Origin: JBFGJY01 sp041576975
GTDB lineage: Bacteria; Pseudomonadota; Gammaproteobacteria; UBA4575
Length of the DNA: 57,067 nucleotides
Assembly (NCBI GenBank): GCA_041576975.1
Contig: JBFGJY010000008.1
Location: 1-57,067, forward strand
Direction: 5' to 3'
Shown: positions 8,105-17,351 of the stretch, piece by piece
How positions within the stretch are numbered: the first letter of the stretch is position 1
How the letters are laid out: each line of letters opens with the position of its first letter
Made by a program: the position numbers and the translations under genes
The notes under the pieces: generated by a model
Database searches by the model: none
The model's input: the letters and a program-made list of their open reading frames with translations, nothing else
Told to the model about the DNA's origin: nothing

Positions 8105-10492
8105 ATGCGAGTAAGTGAGAATTGGTTACGTGAGTGGGTAAATCCAGCAGTTAATATTCAGCAATTAGCAGATACGCTAACTATGGCTGGATTAGAAGTT
8201 GACAGCATAGAACCAGCAGCGCCACCTTTTTCAGGTGTGGTAGTGGCAAAAGTGATTGAGGTAACAGCACATCCTGATGCAACAAAACTTCACATCTGCA
8301 GTATAAATGATGGTTCTGGTGAACGTGCTACTGTGATATGTGGTGCAAGCAATGTTCGCGCGGGTTTGAACGTAGCCTTTGCAAAAGTAGGGTCAGTTTT
8401 ACCCAATGATTTCAAAATTGAGGCAAAAACAATTCGTGGTGTGGAATCATTTGGAATGTTGTGTTCCGCAACTGAATTGGGGTTGGCTGAAACTTCCCAA
8501 GGAATTTTAGAGTTATCAGAAGATCATGAACTTGGCACAGATGTATTTGAAAGTTTTGCGTTAAAGGATTTCGTCATAGATATCGATTTAACACCAAATC
8601 GATCAGATTGTTTAAGTGTGCAAGGTATTGCACGTGAAGTGTCGGCACTTCTAGACACAGAACTGGAAAAAACGACCTCAGTCACTAAAACTGATAGTTT
8701 AAGTCAAACTACTTTTCCCGTTTCAATTAAAGCAGCAAAGGATTGTCCTCGGTATGTTGGTAGGGTGATTGAAGGAATATCCGGCACGGTACAAAGTCCT
8801 TTGTGGATGCAAGAAAAATTACGTCGTGCAGGGGTTCGTTCCATTAATGCCATCATTGATATTACCAATTATGTGATGTTAGAACTGGGTCAGCCTATGC
8901 ATGCATTTGATCTAAATAAACTTGACGCTGAAATTGTGGTGCGGTTTGCCAAGCCATCTGAGTCCTTAGAACTACTTGATGGCCAAGTAGTGGAATTATC
9001 TACCGATGACTTAGTCATCGCAGATGCAAAAAAACCTGTTGCTCTAGGTGGCATCATGGGTGGTAGCTGTACCGCGGTTGATGATGAAACCACGAATATT
9101 TTTTTGGAAAGCGCATTTTTTAAACCAAACACTATTGCTGGTAAAGCAAGACGTTATGGTTTGCACACGGATTCATCACATCGTTTCGAGCGTGGAGTTG
9201 ATCCAGGGCTAGCTCAACTGGCAATAGAAAGAGCCACGCAATTAATCCTTGAGTTGGTTGGCGGCACTGCAGGCCCTATTATTTGTGAAGAAAAGACTTC
9301 TGCTTTGCCAAAACCGGTAGAGATTAATCTTGCACATGCCAAAGTTGAGGCTTTATTAGGCATTAATATTTCCATCGCAGAAATACAAGAGCTACTAAAG
9401 CGTTTGCATTGTGAAGTGCAGATTGATGGAACCAGCATGCGAGTAATTCCGCCAAGCTTTCGTTTTGACCTTACCATGGATGTCGATCTAATAGAGGAAA
9501 TTGCACGTTTGGTGGGTTATGAAAACATACCTGGGATTGTAAAAGCGGATTTATCTTGTAAAAAAGCTGCCACGACAAGTGTCAATAAACTTGCTTTGAT
9601 TAAACAAGTATTAGTATCTCGTGGTTTTCACGAAATCATTTCATTCAGCTTTGTCGATCAGAAAATAGAAACATTACTGAATCCAAAACATAATGCAAAA
9701 ATATTGGCAAATCCGATCTCTCAAGAGATGTCGGTGATGCGCAGTAGCATTTGGCCGGGTTTAATAAAAGCTGCGCAATATAATTTGAACCGTCAACAGA
9801 CTCGTATTCGTGTATTTGAACATGGGTTACAATTTTTACAGACAGATAAAGGGCTTATGCAGCTTCCTATCCTGTCCGGGCTTGTTTCTGGAGATTGTGA
9901 GCCACAGCAATGGGGTGCTAAGCCTAGAAATGTAGATTTTTATGACATTAAAGGTGATGTAGAACGTATATTAGATATTGCTTTACAACATTATGGACGT
10001 ATGTGCTTTGAAATCTTGCACGATCCTGCTTTGCATCCAGGACAAGCTGCACAAATTATATCTAATAATAAAAGTATTGGCCGGTTAGGTAGGTTACATC
10101 CACGAATTCAGTCTGCACTAGACATTGACCAACCTTTTTTCTTATTTGAATTGCAGTTGAGTGATTTGCTGAAGAAATCTTCTGAAATTGTTTTTGAGCC
10201 ACTATCAAAATACCCTTCGATCCGTCGGGATATCACACTCATTGTCGATGAAACTATCAATGCTGCACAAATTTGCTCAAACATTGAACAAATGAAAATC
10301 CCCATTCTACAAACGATCGAAATCTTCAGTGTATATACTGGTAAAGGCATCCCAGAAACAAAGAAAAGCATCTCTTTAGGCTTGATTTTACAAGAGTTTT
10401 CACGCACCCTTACGGATAAAGAAATAGAACAAACAATCTCACTAATTATTTCTCAACTTAAAATTAGAGTTGGAGCGGAAATAAGAAATTAA
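8105..10492 (+). CDS. pheT: Phenylalanyl-tRNA synthetase beta subunit
   Basis: Large subunit of PheRS, 795 aa as in E. coli. The order is: N-terminal EMAP-II/OB-like tRNA-binding domain (about residues 40-150, HPDATKLHICSINDG), B3/B4 editing domain that hydrolyses Tyr-tRNA-Phe (about 210-400, YVMLELGQPMHAFDL), B5, a catalytically inactive class II core, and a C-terminal ferredoxin-like anticodon-binding domain (YPSIRRDITLIVDE). ihfA begins 5 bases after its stop, so pheS-pheT-ihfA is one transcription unit. Confidence 0.98.
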   Translation: MRVSENWLREWVNPAVNIQQLADTLTMAGLEVDSIEPAAPPFSGVVVAKVIEVTAHPDATKLHICSINDGSGERATVICGASNVRAGLNVAFAKVGSVLPNDFKIEAKTIRGVESFGMLCSATELGLAETSQGILELSEDHELGTDVFESFALKDFVIDIDLTPNRSDCLSVQGIAREVSALLDTELEKTTSVTKTDSLSQTTFPVSIKAAKDCPRYVGRVIEGISGTVQSPLWMQEKLRRAGVRSINAIIDITNYVMLELGQPMHAFDLNKLDAEIVVRFAKPSESLELLDGQVVELSTDDLVIADAKKPVALGGIMGGSCTAVDDETTNIFLESAFFKPNTIAGKARRYGLHTDSSHRFERGVDPGLAQLAIERATQLILELVGGTAGPIICEEKTSALPKPVEINLAHAKVEALLGINISIAEIQELLKRLHCEVQIDGTSMRVIPPSFRFDLTMDVDLIEEIARLVGYENIPGIVKADLSCKKAATTSVNKLALIKQVLVSRGFHEIISFSFVDQKIETLLNPKHNAKILANPISQEMSVMRSSIWPGLIKAAQYNLNRQQTRIRVFEHGLQFLQTDKGLMQLPILSGLVSGDCEPQQWGAKPRNVDFYDIKGDVERILDIALQHYGRMCFEILHDPALHPGQAAQIISNNKSIGRLGRLHPRIQSALDIDQPFFLFELQLSDLLKKSSEIVFEPLSKYPSIRRDITLIVDETINAAQICSNIEQMKIPILQTIEIFSVYTGKGIPETKKSISLGLILQEFSRTLTDKEIEQTISLIISQLKIRVGAEIRN

Positions 10493-10497
10493 GTGCT

Positions 10498-10797
10498 ATG
10501 GCGCTAACTAAAGCTGAAATGGCAGAAAACTTGTTTGAGGAGTTAGGCCTCAACAAGCGTGAAGCTAAAGAATTAGTCGAAATTTTCTTTGAAGAAGTTC
10601 GGCTCGCTTTGCAGCAAGGTCACGAAGTAAAATTATCGGGCTTTGGTAACTTTATTTTGCGTGATAAAAATCAACGCCCGGGGCGAAATCCAAAAACCGG
10701 TGAAGAGATCCCTATTTCTGCAAGACGTGTAGTTACTTTCCGTCCAGGACAAAAATTAAAAGCGAGAGTTGAGGCGTATGCTGGAAATCAACAATAA
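10498..10797 (+). CDS. ihfA: Integration host factor subunit alpha
   Basis: DNA-bending HU/IHF-family protein, dimer partner of IHF-beta, with roles in transcription, replication and recombination. It has 99 aa with the family signature GFGNFILRDKNQRPGRNPKT, including the proline at the tip of the DNA-intercalating arm, and the N-terminal TKAEMAENLFEELGLNKREAK typical of the alpha chain. It follows pheT as in E. coli and overlaps the next gene by 20 bases. Confidence 0.98.
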   Translation: MALTKAEMAENLFEELGLNKREAKELVEIFFEEVRLALQQGHEVKLSGFGNFILRDKNQRPGRNPKTGEEIPISARRVVTFRPGQKLKARVEAYAGNQQ

Positions 10798-11134
10798 TAA
10801 TGAATTGCCGGCGATTCCTGGGAAGCGCTATTTTACGATAGGTGAAGTAAGTGAGCTTTGTGGGGTTAAACCCCATGTGCTGCGGTATTGGGAACAAGAA
10901 TTTCCATCCTTAAAGCCTGTGAAACGGCGTGGTAACCGACGCTATTACCAACGTCACGATGTAATCCTTATTCGTCAAATACGTAGCCTATTATATGAAC
11001 AAGGCTACACAATTGGTGGCGCTAGACTTAAGTTATCGGATTCTTCTGTAAAAGAAGACAACATACAAAGTCAACAGCTAGTCCATCAAATGCGTGTTGA
11101 GCTTGAAGATCTGCTACAAGTTTTGAAACGCTAA
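10778..11134 (+). CDS. MerR-family transcriptional regulator downstream of ihfA
   Basis: Small DNA-binding protein of 118 aa from the ATG at 10778; a TTG at 10769 would add three residues. The winged helix-turn-helix reads YFTIGEVSELCGVKPHVLRY then WEQEFPSLKPVKRRGNRRYY, followed by IRQIRSLLYEQGYTIGGAR and a short C-terminal helix for dimerisation. There is no ligand-binding domain and no metal-binding cysteine pair. The ihfA-merR-tRNA-Pro order is widespread in gammaproteobacteria, but the gene's targets are not known to me. It overlaps the end of ihfA, suggesting translational coupling. Confidence 0.92.
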   Translation: MLEINNNNELPAIPGKRYFTIGEVSELCGVKPHVLRYWEQEFPSLKPVKRRGNRRYYQRHDVILIRQIRSLLYEQGYTIGGARLKLSDSSVKEDNIQSQQLVHQMRVELEDLLQVLKR

Positions 11135-11150
11135 GTATTCATTCTATAAT
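11123..11150 (+). promoter_or_regulatory. Sigma-70 promoter of tRNA-Pro
   Basis: -35 TTGAAA (11123-11128) and a perfect -10 TATAAT (11145-11150) with a 16-base spacer, 25 bases before the mature 5' end of tRNA-Pro. The -35 overlaps the last codons of the MerR gene, so the tRNA has its own promoter. Confidence 0.8.
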
Positions 11151-11175
11151 TTAATTAGTACGGATCAACATTTAT

Positions 11176-11252
11176 CGGGGTGTAGCGCAGCCTGGTAGCG
11201 CACCGCAATGGGGTTGCGGTGGTCGGAGGTTCAAATCCTCTCACCCCGACCA
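11176..11252 (+). tRNA. tRNA-Pro (anticodon GGG)
   Basis: Cloverleaf with acceptor CGGGGTG (11176-11182) pairing with CACCCCG (11242-11248), anticodon stem CCGCA/TGCGG around loop ATGGGGT (anticodon GGG), T arm GGAGG-TTCAAAT-CCTCT, and encoded ACCA. It follows ihfA-merR, as in Pseudomonas. Confidence 0.97.
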
Positions 11253-11738
11253 AATTTAATATATAGTTACGCTATGCTTTGACTAGTGTGTAATACCCAA
11301 ATGCAAGTGTGGAACCGAAACGAGGTTCACAAAATCGCCGAACTACCTAGATGTATTTAGAATGTACAGATTATGTATCATTATATGAATGTAACTTATT
11401 AGGGCAGCGCAGGAGCAGTTGCCGAGGAGCAATTATTTACTTGATTTCGAACATCTCGCAACCAGATAGATACGATATAAGTAGGGATGCCCCGCAGGGC
11501 GAAGTTCAAGGAAGAACGAATTAAATCCTCCCGCGCCGATTGTAACTAGCAAATCATACCTTCGTCATAAATACGGCTAATTTATGGTCGTGAGCTCGCA
11601 CTCACCGAATTTAACTTCTATACTTGGGGCCCTAGTGATTTAATGCCCCGCTATTGTTACTCATTTCCATCATTTAATTTTAGAATAACGCAGTCTATTC
11701 ATGGCTGCCGTATCAGAGCCAATTATTAAATATTACTT
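11253..11738. other. Gene-free 486-base region before lepB
   Basis: No ORF with protein-like character was found on either strand. lepA, the usual upstream neighbour of lepB in gammaproteobacteria, is absent and no fragment of it was recognised. Small inverted repeats are present: GAACC (11312-11316) with GGTTC (11324-11328), which may help end tRNA-Pro transcription but lacks a T tract, and GGGGC (11626-11630) with GCCCC (11645-11649) ahead of lepB. The lepB promoter should lie in the last 100 bases, but no consensus -35/-10 pair with 16-18 base spacing was clear. Confidence 0.6.
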
Positions 11739-12584
11739 ATGTCATTAAATGTTCACCTTGATTTAGAGCTAGTCTTGTTAATAGGCACCTTAATAACTGG
11801 CCTTGTCTGGTTAGTTGATAGATTATTTTTGGGCGACAAGCGTCGAAAACGTGCTTTAGAGAAATCTTATAATGCCAACCATAGTCAAGATAGTGCTCAA
11901 TCTACAAATAAGGACTATCGTGAGCCATGGTACATAGAAATATGTAAGTCATTTTTTCCAATTTTATTAATTGTATTAATCCTTCGCTCGTTTGTTGCCG
12001 AACCGTTTCGAATCCCTTCTGGTTCTATGATGCCGACACTGTTACATGGCGATTTTATTTTGGTGAGTAAATTTGCTTATGGTATAAAGCTACCTGTGCT
12101 GCACACAAAAATTGTTGACACTGGGTTACCGAAACGCGGAGATGTTGCTGTATTTCGTTTTCCTAAGGATCCATCAGACGATTACATTAAGCGAGTAATA
12201 GGCTTGCCTGGTGATCGCATCATATACAAAAATAAAACTTTATTTATTAATGGCAAGCGGATAAATCAAGTAAAAAATGGCTTCTATCAAGGAAGTGGTG
12301 CGAATAGTGTAATGAACGGCGCTGCTATTCTACATGAAGATCTTGAAACGGTATTACATGATATTTTAATCAAGCAACCTGAATATAATGTTCATAGCGA
12401 ATTTCATATACCTGATAATCACTATTTTGTTATGGGGGATAATCGAGATCACAGTAGCGATAGTCGTAGTTGGGGATTTGTACCAGAAGAGAATTTAGTC
12501 GGTCGTGCATTTTTAGTGTGGATGAACTGGGATTTTTCGGGGAAAAAATTTAATTTTAAACGCATTGGTAAAAAAATTATTTAA
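11739..12584 (+). CDS. lepB: Signal peptidase I
   Basis: Inner-membrane serine protease that removes signal peptides from exported proteins. It has 281 aa, shorter than E. coli (324). Two hydrophobic segments (about residues 8-30 and 72-85) anchor it. The catalytic Ser96 lies in IPSGSMMPTLLHGDFILVS and the Lys151 general base in DDYIKRVIGLPGD. The C-terminal boxes VMGDNRDHSSDSRSWG and GRAFLVW are intact. It starts a run lepB-DUF4845-rnc-era-recO-pdxJ-acpS with gaps of only 1 to 43 bases. Confidence 0.97.
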   Translation: MSLNVHLDLELVLLIGTLITGLVWLVDRLFLGDKRRKRALEKSYNANHSQDSAQSTNKDYREPWYIEICKSFFPILLIVLILRSFVAEPFRIPSGSMMPTLLHGDFILVSKFAYGIKLPVLHTKIVDTGLPKRGDVAVFRFPKDPSDDYIKRVIGLPGDRIIYKNKTLFINGKRINQVKNGFYQGSGANSVMNGAAILHEDLETVLHDILIKQPEYNVHSEFHIPDNHYFVMGDNRDHSSDSRSWGFVPEENLVGRAFLVWMNWDFSGKKFNFKRIGKKII

Positions 12585-12599
12585 ACTTAGGGTATGCAT

Positions 12600-12974
12600 A
12601 TGATGAATTTTAAAAAACAACGAGGCGCTTCATTTGTTTTCTGGATTCTTTTTGTAGCCTTAATTGGGTTTATTGTCACATTAGGAATAAAGTTATTTCC
12701 TGTATATTACAAAGGTTTTGCAACTGAAAAGATTATCGAAGATCTTGCAATTGAGATGCAAGGTAAAAATCCAAATAAAAAGCAACTTTGGGATTTGATT
12801 CAAAGGCGGTTAGATGTAAATAGTATCATAGGCGTAAAGAAAGAAAATTTTGTCTATGAAAAACAAAAAAAATCACTTGAATTTGGTGTAGATTACGAAG
12901 TTAGATTACCTTTGGTTGCAAATATGGATGCAGTGGTGATGTTTAATCATCGTCAAACAATCAATATCAAATAA
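12600..12974 (+). CDS. DUF4845 family membrane protein between lepB and rnc
   Basis: Uncharacterised single-pass membrane protein of 124 aa. After a short basic N-terminus (MMNFKKQRG) comes a hydrophobic helix (about residues 8-28, SFVFWILFVALIGFIVTLG) and a soluble C-terminal part. This size and position between lepB and rnc match the DUF4845 family found in beta- and gammaproteobacteria. I chose ATG 12600 because AGGG (12589-12592) is 7 bases upstream; the ATG at 12594 is too close. Function unknown; its constant place suggests a link to secretion or RNase III/Era, which is only inference. Confidence 0.85.
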   Translation: MMNFKKQRGASFVFWILFVALIGFIVTLGIKLFPVYYKGFATEKIIEDLAIEMQGKNPNKKQLWDLIQRRLDVNSIIGVKKENFVYEKQKKSLEFGVDYEVRLPLVANMDAVVMFNHRQTINIK

Positions 12975-12982
12975 CGAAAAAA

Positions 12983-13651
12983 TTGAGACTTGTTAAGCAG
13001 CTAGGAGAACGCTTCTTAAACTCGGATTACTATCGCCGCGCGCTTACACACCGCAGTGTTAGTTCTCAAAATAATGAACGACTAGAATTTCTTGGCGATT
13101 CATTACTTGGGTTCTTCATAGCTGAATGGTTGTTTAAGCGCTACCCAACCTACACTGAAGGTGATCTCACTCGCTTGCGTGCACATTTAGTCAGAAAAGA
13201 AACACTTGCTGTAATCGCACGCGAGTTAAATCTCGGTGAAAATCTTGTTTTAGGGGCAGGAGAGTTAAAATCTGGTGGCGTTCACCGTGATTCAATTCTA
13301 GCTGATGCCCTTGAAGCTTTAATTGGTGCAATTTATTTGTCTGAGGGCTTTGAGCCAGCGCGAACTTTTGTACTGAATCTTTACAATACTAGGTTGCAGA
13401 ATATTCCTACTGCTGATCAACTTAAAGATGCAAAGACTAGACTACAAGAATTATTGCAATCCAATGGAGTAGCATTACCCAAGTATGTGCTACAAGATAA
13501 GTGTGGACAATCGGGAAAAGAGACATTTACTGTAGAATGTATAATTGATGGTTGCAAAGAGAAATTTATAGGAACAGGTAAAAGTCGCCGCAGTGCAGAA
13601 CAAGATGCTGCAAAACAGGCTTTCGCATACATGTCAAAACTGACTCTTTAA
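12983..13651 (+). CDS. rnc: Ribonuclease III
   Basis: Double-strand-specific endoribonuclease that processes rRNA precursors and structured mRNAs. It has 222 aa (E. coli 226). The RNase III signature NERLEFLGDSLLG (about residues 31-43) contains the catalytic acidic residues, HRDSILADALEALIGAIYL carries the second acidic cluster, and a dsRNA-binding domain ends the protein (GTGKSRRSAEQDAAKQAF). The start is TTG 12983, 8 bases after the preceding stop; its product aligns with the E. coli N-terminus and no ATG is available. era follows 9 bases downstream. Confidence 0.96.
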   Translation: MRLVKQLGERFLNSDYYRRALTHRSVSSQNNERLEFLGDSLLGFFIAEWLFKRYPTYTEGDLTRLRAHLVRKETLAVIARELNLGENLVLGAGELKSGGVHRDSILADALEALIGAIYLSEGFEPARTFVLNLYNTRLQNIPTADQLKDAKTRLQELLQSNGVALPKYVLQDKCGQSGKETFTVECIIDGCKEKFIGTGKSRRSAEQDAAKQAFAYMSKLTL

Positions 13652-13660
13652 TCTTTTCAA

Positions 13661-14548
13661 ATGACCAGCAAAACAAAGTGTGGATTTGTTGCTATTGTAG
13701 GTCGCGCAAATGTTGGTAAGTCAACTTTATTTAATAATTTGCTTAATGAACAACTATCTATAGCTACACACAAACCACAGACGACTCGACATAATATACG
13801 TGGTGTTTTAAGTCTTGAAACTTGCCAATTAATTTTAATCGATACTCCAGGAATTCAACTGGGAAATTGGCGCTTGATGAATAAGGTGTTAGTGCGCAAC
13901 GCGCTTTCCTCTCTGCAAGATGTCGATATTATTTTGATGATGATAGAACTGGACTGCTGGAAAGAGGAAGATGAATATCTCCTTAAGCAGATTAAACATA
14001 TCAGTTGCCCTGTTGTATTAGTAATTAATAAAATAGATAAGATTAAAGACAAGTCTAAATTGCTTCCCATTTTAGATTCAATAAAAATGCGGCATGATTT
14101 CACTAGTATCGTTCCACTTTCTGCCTTGTATGATAAAAATATGGATGTTTTAACTAAAGAATTATGTAAATGCAGTCCCTATTCAGAATATTTATTTCCC
14201 AAAGATATGAAGTGGGATCGTGATGACTTATTTGTGATATCTGAAGTGATACGTGGAGCAGCAATGCTGCAGTTGCAAAAAGAGCTCCCGTATGCGATTT
14301 ATACTGAAGTAGAGGAACTTGATTTTAGCGAAAATTTAGTAACGATTGCGGCTATTATTTGGGTCGAAAAAGAAAGCCAAAAACCAATTGTTATTGGTAA
14401 AAGAGGAGCAAAGTTAAAAGCAATTGGGGAGTATGCTCGCAAAAAACTCGAAAAAATATTTAATAAAAAAGTCATGCTTAAAACATGGGTTAAAGTCAAA
14501 CAGAACTGGCAAGATCAGCAAGATGTTGTTGCTCAATTCGAAAAATAA
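13661..14548 (+). CDS. era: GTPase Era
   Basis: Essential GTPase that binds the 3' end of 16S rRNA and assists 30S maturation. It has 295 aa (E. coli 301). G1 is GRANVGKST (about residues 14-22), the effector loop has KPQTTRHNI, G3 is DTPG, G4 is NKID; the C-terminal KH domain has VIGKRGAKLKAIG. It sits in the conserved rnc-era-recO order. Confidence 0.98.
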   Translation: MTSKTKCGFVAIVGRANVGKSTLFNNLLNEQLSIATHKPQTTRHNIRGVLSLETCQLILIDTPGIQLGNWRLMNKVLVRNALSSLQDVDIILMMIELDCWKEEDEYLLKQIKHISCPVVLVINKIDKIKDKSKLLPILDSIKMRHDFTSIVPLSALYDKNMDVLTKELCKCSPYSEYLFPKDMKWDRDDLFVISEVIRGAAMLQLQKELPYAIYTEVEELDFSENLVTIAAIIWVEKESQKPIVIGKRGAKLKAIGEYARKKLEKIFNKKVMLKTWVKVKQNWQDQQDVVAQFEK

Positions 14549-14570
14549 AAGATTAATTGATAAATAAACC

Positions 14571-15269
14571 ATGAGAGTTCAGTTACAACAGGCCTTTTGT
14601 ATGCACAGTAGGCCATATCGTGAATCAAGCCAGATTGTAGAAATGCTAACTTCTGGTCATGGAGTAATTTCTTGTGTACGTCGTGGGTCAAAAAAATGCA
14701 ATGCATCTGCAGACTTTTTATTTACACCTTTGCTGATATCTTGGAGTGGAAGAGGAGATCTTTTTACGCTTACACATGTTGAATCGGTTGGACTGAAACA
14801 AGTTGTACTTCCAAATAAATGTATCATTGGAATGTATCTAAATGAACTAATATTAAACTTAGTGCCAAAATCAAGCCCAAGTAAAGAAATTTTCAGTCTT
14901 TATAAAAATATTATCAGTTTACTAGATAGAAGTGAGAAGCAGGAAAAACTTCTACGCTTATTCGAAATAGAACTACTTTCATTGATAGGGCATGGTCTTT
15001 CATTTGAAAAAGAATTGGATCATGAAACACCAATACAAAAAGATTGTATCTATCGTTATGATGTGGGTTTGGGGCCCGCAAAAGTAACACATAAAAGTAC
15101 TGCATGGAATGTTGTTAAAGGGGCCACATTATTGGGTCTGCAATCGCCATTGGATATGGATTCAACTTGTTTAAGCGAAGCAAAACGATTAATGCGTGGA
15201 ATTATTAACTGGCATCTGGATAGTCGATCTTTGCATAGCCGAGAGATACTGCAATTTATGCAAATGTAA
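14571..15269 (+). CDS. recO: DNA repair protein RecO
   Basis: Works with RecF and RecR to load RecA on SSB-coated single-stranded DNA. It has 232 aa (E. coli 242), with the N-terminal OB fold (QAFCMHSRPYRESSQIVEML) and a helical C-terminal part (LFEIELLSLIGHG). Identity rests on these motifs plus position directly after era and before pdxJ. The sequence is more diverged than its neighbours, as is usual for RecO. Confidence 0.93.
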   Translation: MRVQLQQAFCMHSRPYRESSQIVEMLTSGHGVISCVRRGSKKCNASADFLFTPLLISWSGRGDLFTLTHVESVGLKQVVLPNKCIIGMYLNELILNLVPKSSPSKEIFSLYKNIISLLDRSEKQEKLLRLFEIELLSLIGHGLSFEKELDHETPIQKDCIYRYDVGLGPAKVTHKSTAWNVVKGATLLGLQSPLDMDSTCLSEAKRLMRGIINWHLDSRSLHSREILQFMQM

Positions 15270-15312
15270 TCGTGGCAATTTTATATTAGTCGTCTAATTG
15301 GTATTTCTTCTT

Positions 15313-16047
15313 ATGTCGCAAGAATCTAGGGTGCGTCTCGGAGTAAATCTTGATCACGTAATGACAATACGTCAGGCACGTTTTACTCCTTATCCAGATT
15401 TAAAACAGGCAATCGAGATGGCTGAACGTGCTGGAGCAGATGGTATTACCATGCATTTACGAGAAGATCGACGTCATATTCAAGATGAAGATGTATATCT
15501 TGCAAAGCAAGTCATTCAATCAAGCATGAATTTAGAAATGGCGGCCACAGATGAAATGCGCGATATAGCGCTGGACGTAAAGCCACAGAATTGTTGTATT
15601 GTTCCTGAGCATAGACAAGAACTAACAACGGAAGGTGGTTTAGATGTCATCAAAAATCAAGCACGAGTCAAAGAACTTGTAGCGGCTTTAGATGAAGAAA
15701 ATATTGATGTTTCTTTATTTATTGAACCGGATTTAAAAATTATTGATGCATCTGCTGAAACTGGTGCTCCGGTGATAGAGCTTCATACGGGCACCTATGC
15801 AAGAGTTCAAGATACAGCCCAAGAAAATGAACTTGAGCGACTTAAAACTGCCGCAGCTCATGCCGTCTCATTAGGTTTAGTCGTAAATGCAGGTCACGGT
15901 CTGCATTATGTAAATGTTTCTCCAATCGCAAATATAGATAGTATGCATGAACTCAATATTGGTCATTCTATTGTGGCCTATGCTTTGTTTGTAGGGTTGG
16001 AGAATGCCGTAAAAAAAATGAAAGTGGCTATGAGAGTGACAGTTTAA
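15313..16047 (+). CDS. pdxJ: Pyridoxine 5'-phosphate synthase
   Basis: Condenses 1-deoxy-D-xylulose 5-phosphate with 3-amino-2-oxopropyl phosphate to make pyridoxine 5'-phosphate, in the DXP-dependent vitamin B6 pathway. From the ATG at 15313 it is 244 aa (E. coli 243); a TTG at 15298 would add five residues. TIM-barrel markers are RLGVNLDHVMTIRQAR at the start, GADGITMHLREDRRHI, and the glycine-rich VNAGHGLHYVNV near the end. acpS begins 1 base after its stop, as in the classical pdxJ-acpS pair. Confidence 0.98.
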   Translation: MSQESRVRLGVNLDHVMTIRQARFTPYPDLKQAIEMAERAGADGITMHLREDRRHIQDEDVYLAKQVIQSSMNLEMAATDEMRDIALDVKPQNCCIVPEHRQELTTEGGLDVIKNQARVKELVAALDEENIDVSLFIEPDLKIIDASAETGAPVIELHTGTYARVQDTAQENELERLKTAAAHAVSLGLVVNAGHGLHYVNVSPIANIDSMHELNIGHSIVAYALFVGLENAVKKMKVAMRVTV

Positions 16048-16048
16048 G

Positions 16049-16432
16049 ATGAGGTTAATTGGTTCAGGGGTAGATATTGTAGATTCTCGTCGTATTCAGA
16101 AAATATATACTAAATATACGCAGTCATTTGCTAATAAAATATTACATGATGTTGAATTAGCTGAATTTCATGGGCAAAGGAATAAACCGCAATATTTATC
16201 GAATCGATTTGCTGTAAAAGAAGCTATTGCTAAAGCATTTGGTACGGGGATGCGTGGAGAAATGTTATGGAAAAATATATATATTACACATGATAAATTA
16301 GGTAAGCCTATAGCTAATTTTGAAAAGAAGTTAGCAGATCAAATAAGAGCCAATGAGCTAGAAGTTTCTATTAGCATTTCACATGAAAAAAATTATACGA
16401 TTGCACATGCAATAGCTTTTAACAAAAGATAG
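16049..16432 (+). CDS. acpS: Holo-[acyl-carrier-protein] synthase
   Basis: Transfers 4'-phosphopantetheine from CoA to apo-ACP, activating fatty acid synthesis. It has 127 aa (E. coli 126). The N-terminal IGSGVDIVDSRRI holds the Mg-binding Asp, and NRFAVKEAIAKAFGTG holds the conserved Glu and Lys. Tightly linked to pdxJ (1-base gap) and to cysM (4 bases). Confidence 0.97.
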   Translation: MRLIGSGVDIVDSRRIQKIYTKYTQSFANKILHDVELAEFHGQRNKPQYLSNRFAVKEAIAKAFGTGMRGEMLWKNIYITHDKLGKPIANFEKKLADQIRANELEVSISISHEKNYTIAHAIAFNKR

Positions 16433-16436
16433 TTAA

Positions 16437-17333
16437 ATGAAAATTCCCACAATTGAAGAATTTGTAGGCAACACACCATTAATACGTTTGCAACGTTTGC
16501 CAGGCCAAACATCTAATCAAATACTGGGAAAATTGGAAGGTAACAATCCTGCAGGCTCTGTTAAAGATCGACCTGCATTAAGTATGATTGTCGAGGCAGA
16601 AAAACGCGGTGAAATTAAACCTGGTGATAATTTAATTGAAGCGACGAGTGGCAATACAGGTATTGCCTTGGCCATGGTTGCAGCGATAAAGGGCTACAAT
16701 ATGAAGCTCATCATGCCGGATAACATGAGTGAAGAGCGCCGCGCAGCTATGCAGGCATTTGGTGCCGAGCTTATATTGGTTACTGCAGAAGAAGGGATGG
16801 AAAAAGCTCGTGATTTAGCATTACAGATGCAAGCCGAAGGAAAAGGCAAAGTGTTAGATCAATTCGCGAATCCTGATAATCCTCTAGCACATTATCGAAC
16901 TACAGGCCCAGAGATATGGCGCGATACGGAAGGGAAAATTACTCACTTTGTGAGTTCGATGGGAACAACCGGGACCATCATGGGGGCATCAAAATTTTTT
17001 AAGGAAATGGATTCCAAAATTCAGATTGTTGGTGTTGAGCCATCTGAGGGTTCAAAGATACCCGGCATTAGGAAATGGCCCGAGGAATATATTCCAAAAA
17101 TATTTGATGCCAAAGCTGTGGATCAAGTAGTCGATGTAACACAACAAGAAGCCGAGGATATGATGCGTAGATTAGGGAGAGAGGAGGGTATATTTTGTGG
17201 AATTTCATCTGGAGGTGCCATTGCAGCTGCATTAAAGGTCTCTAAACAAGTTCAAGATGCCGTTATCGTAACAATCATTTGTGATCGAGGAGATCGTTAT
17301 CTATCAACTGGCCTTTTTACTGCACAAACATAA
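16437..17333 (+). CDS. cysM: Cysteine synthase B (O-acetylserine sulfhydrylase)
   Basis: PLP enzyme making cysteine from O-acetylserine and sulfide; the CysM isozyme can also use thiosulfate. It has 298 aa (E. coli 303). The PLP lysine lies in NPAGSVKDRPALSMI, the substrate loop is EATSGNTGIALAM, and the C-terminal CDRGDRYLSTGLF is specific for CysM rather than CysK. It follows acpS after 4 bases and is probably cotranscribed. Confidence 0.97.
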   Translation: MKIPTIEEFVGNTPLIRLQRLPGQTSNQILGKLEGNNPAGSVKDRPALSMIVEAEKRGEIKPGDNLIEATSGNTGIALAMVAAIKGYNMKLIMPDNMSEERRAAMQAFGAELILVTAEEGMEKARDLALQMQAEGKGKVLDQFANPDNPLAHYRTTGPEIWRDTEGKITHFVSSMGTTGTIMGASKFFKEMDSKIQIVGVEPSEGSKIPGIRKWPEEYIPKIFDAKAVDQVVDVTQQEAEDMMRRLGREEGIFCGISSGGAIAAALKVSKQVQDAVIVTIICDRGDRYLSTGLFTAQT

Positions 17334-17351
17334 AAGCACTTCTTTCCTTAA

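Noticed and set aside
11480..11560. Possible tRNA remnant (AAATCCTC shared with the tRNA-Pro T arm)
   Set aside because: Only eight bases match and no acceptor or anticodon arm can be drawn.
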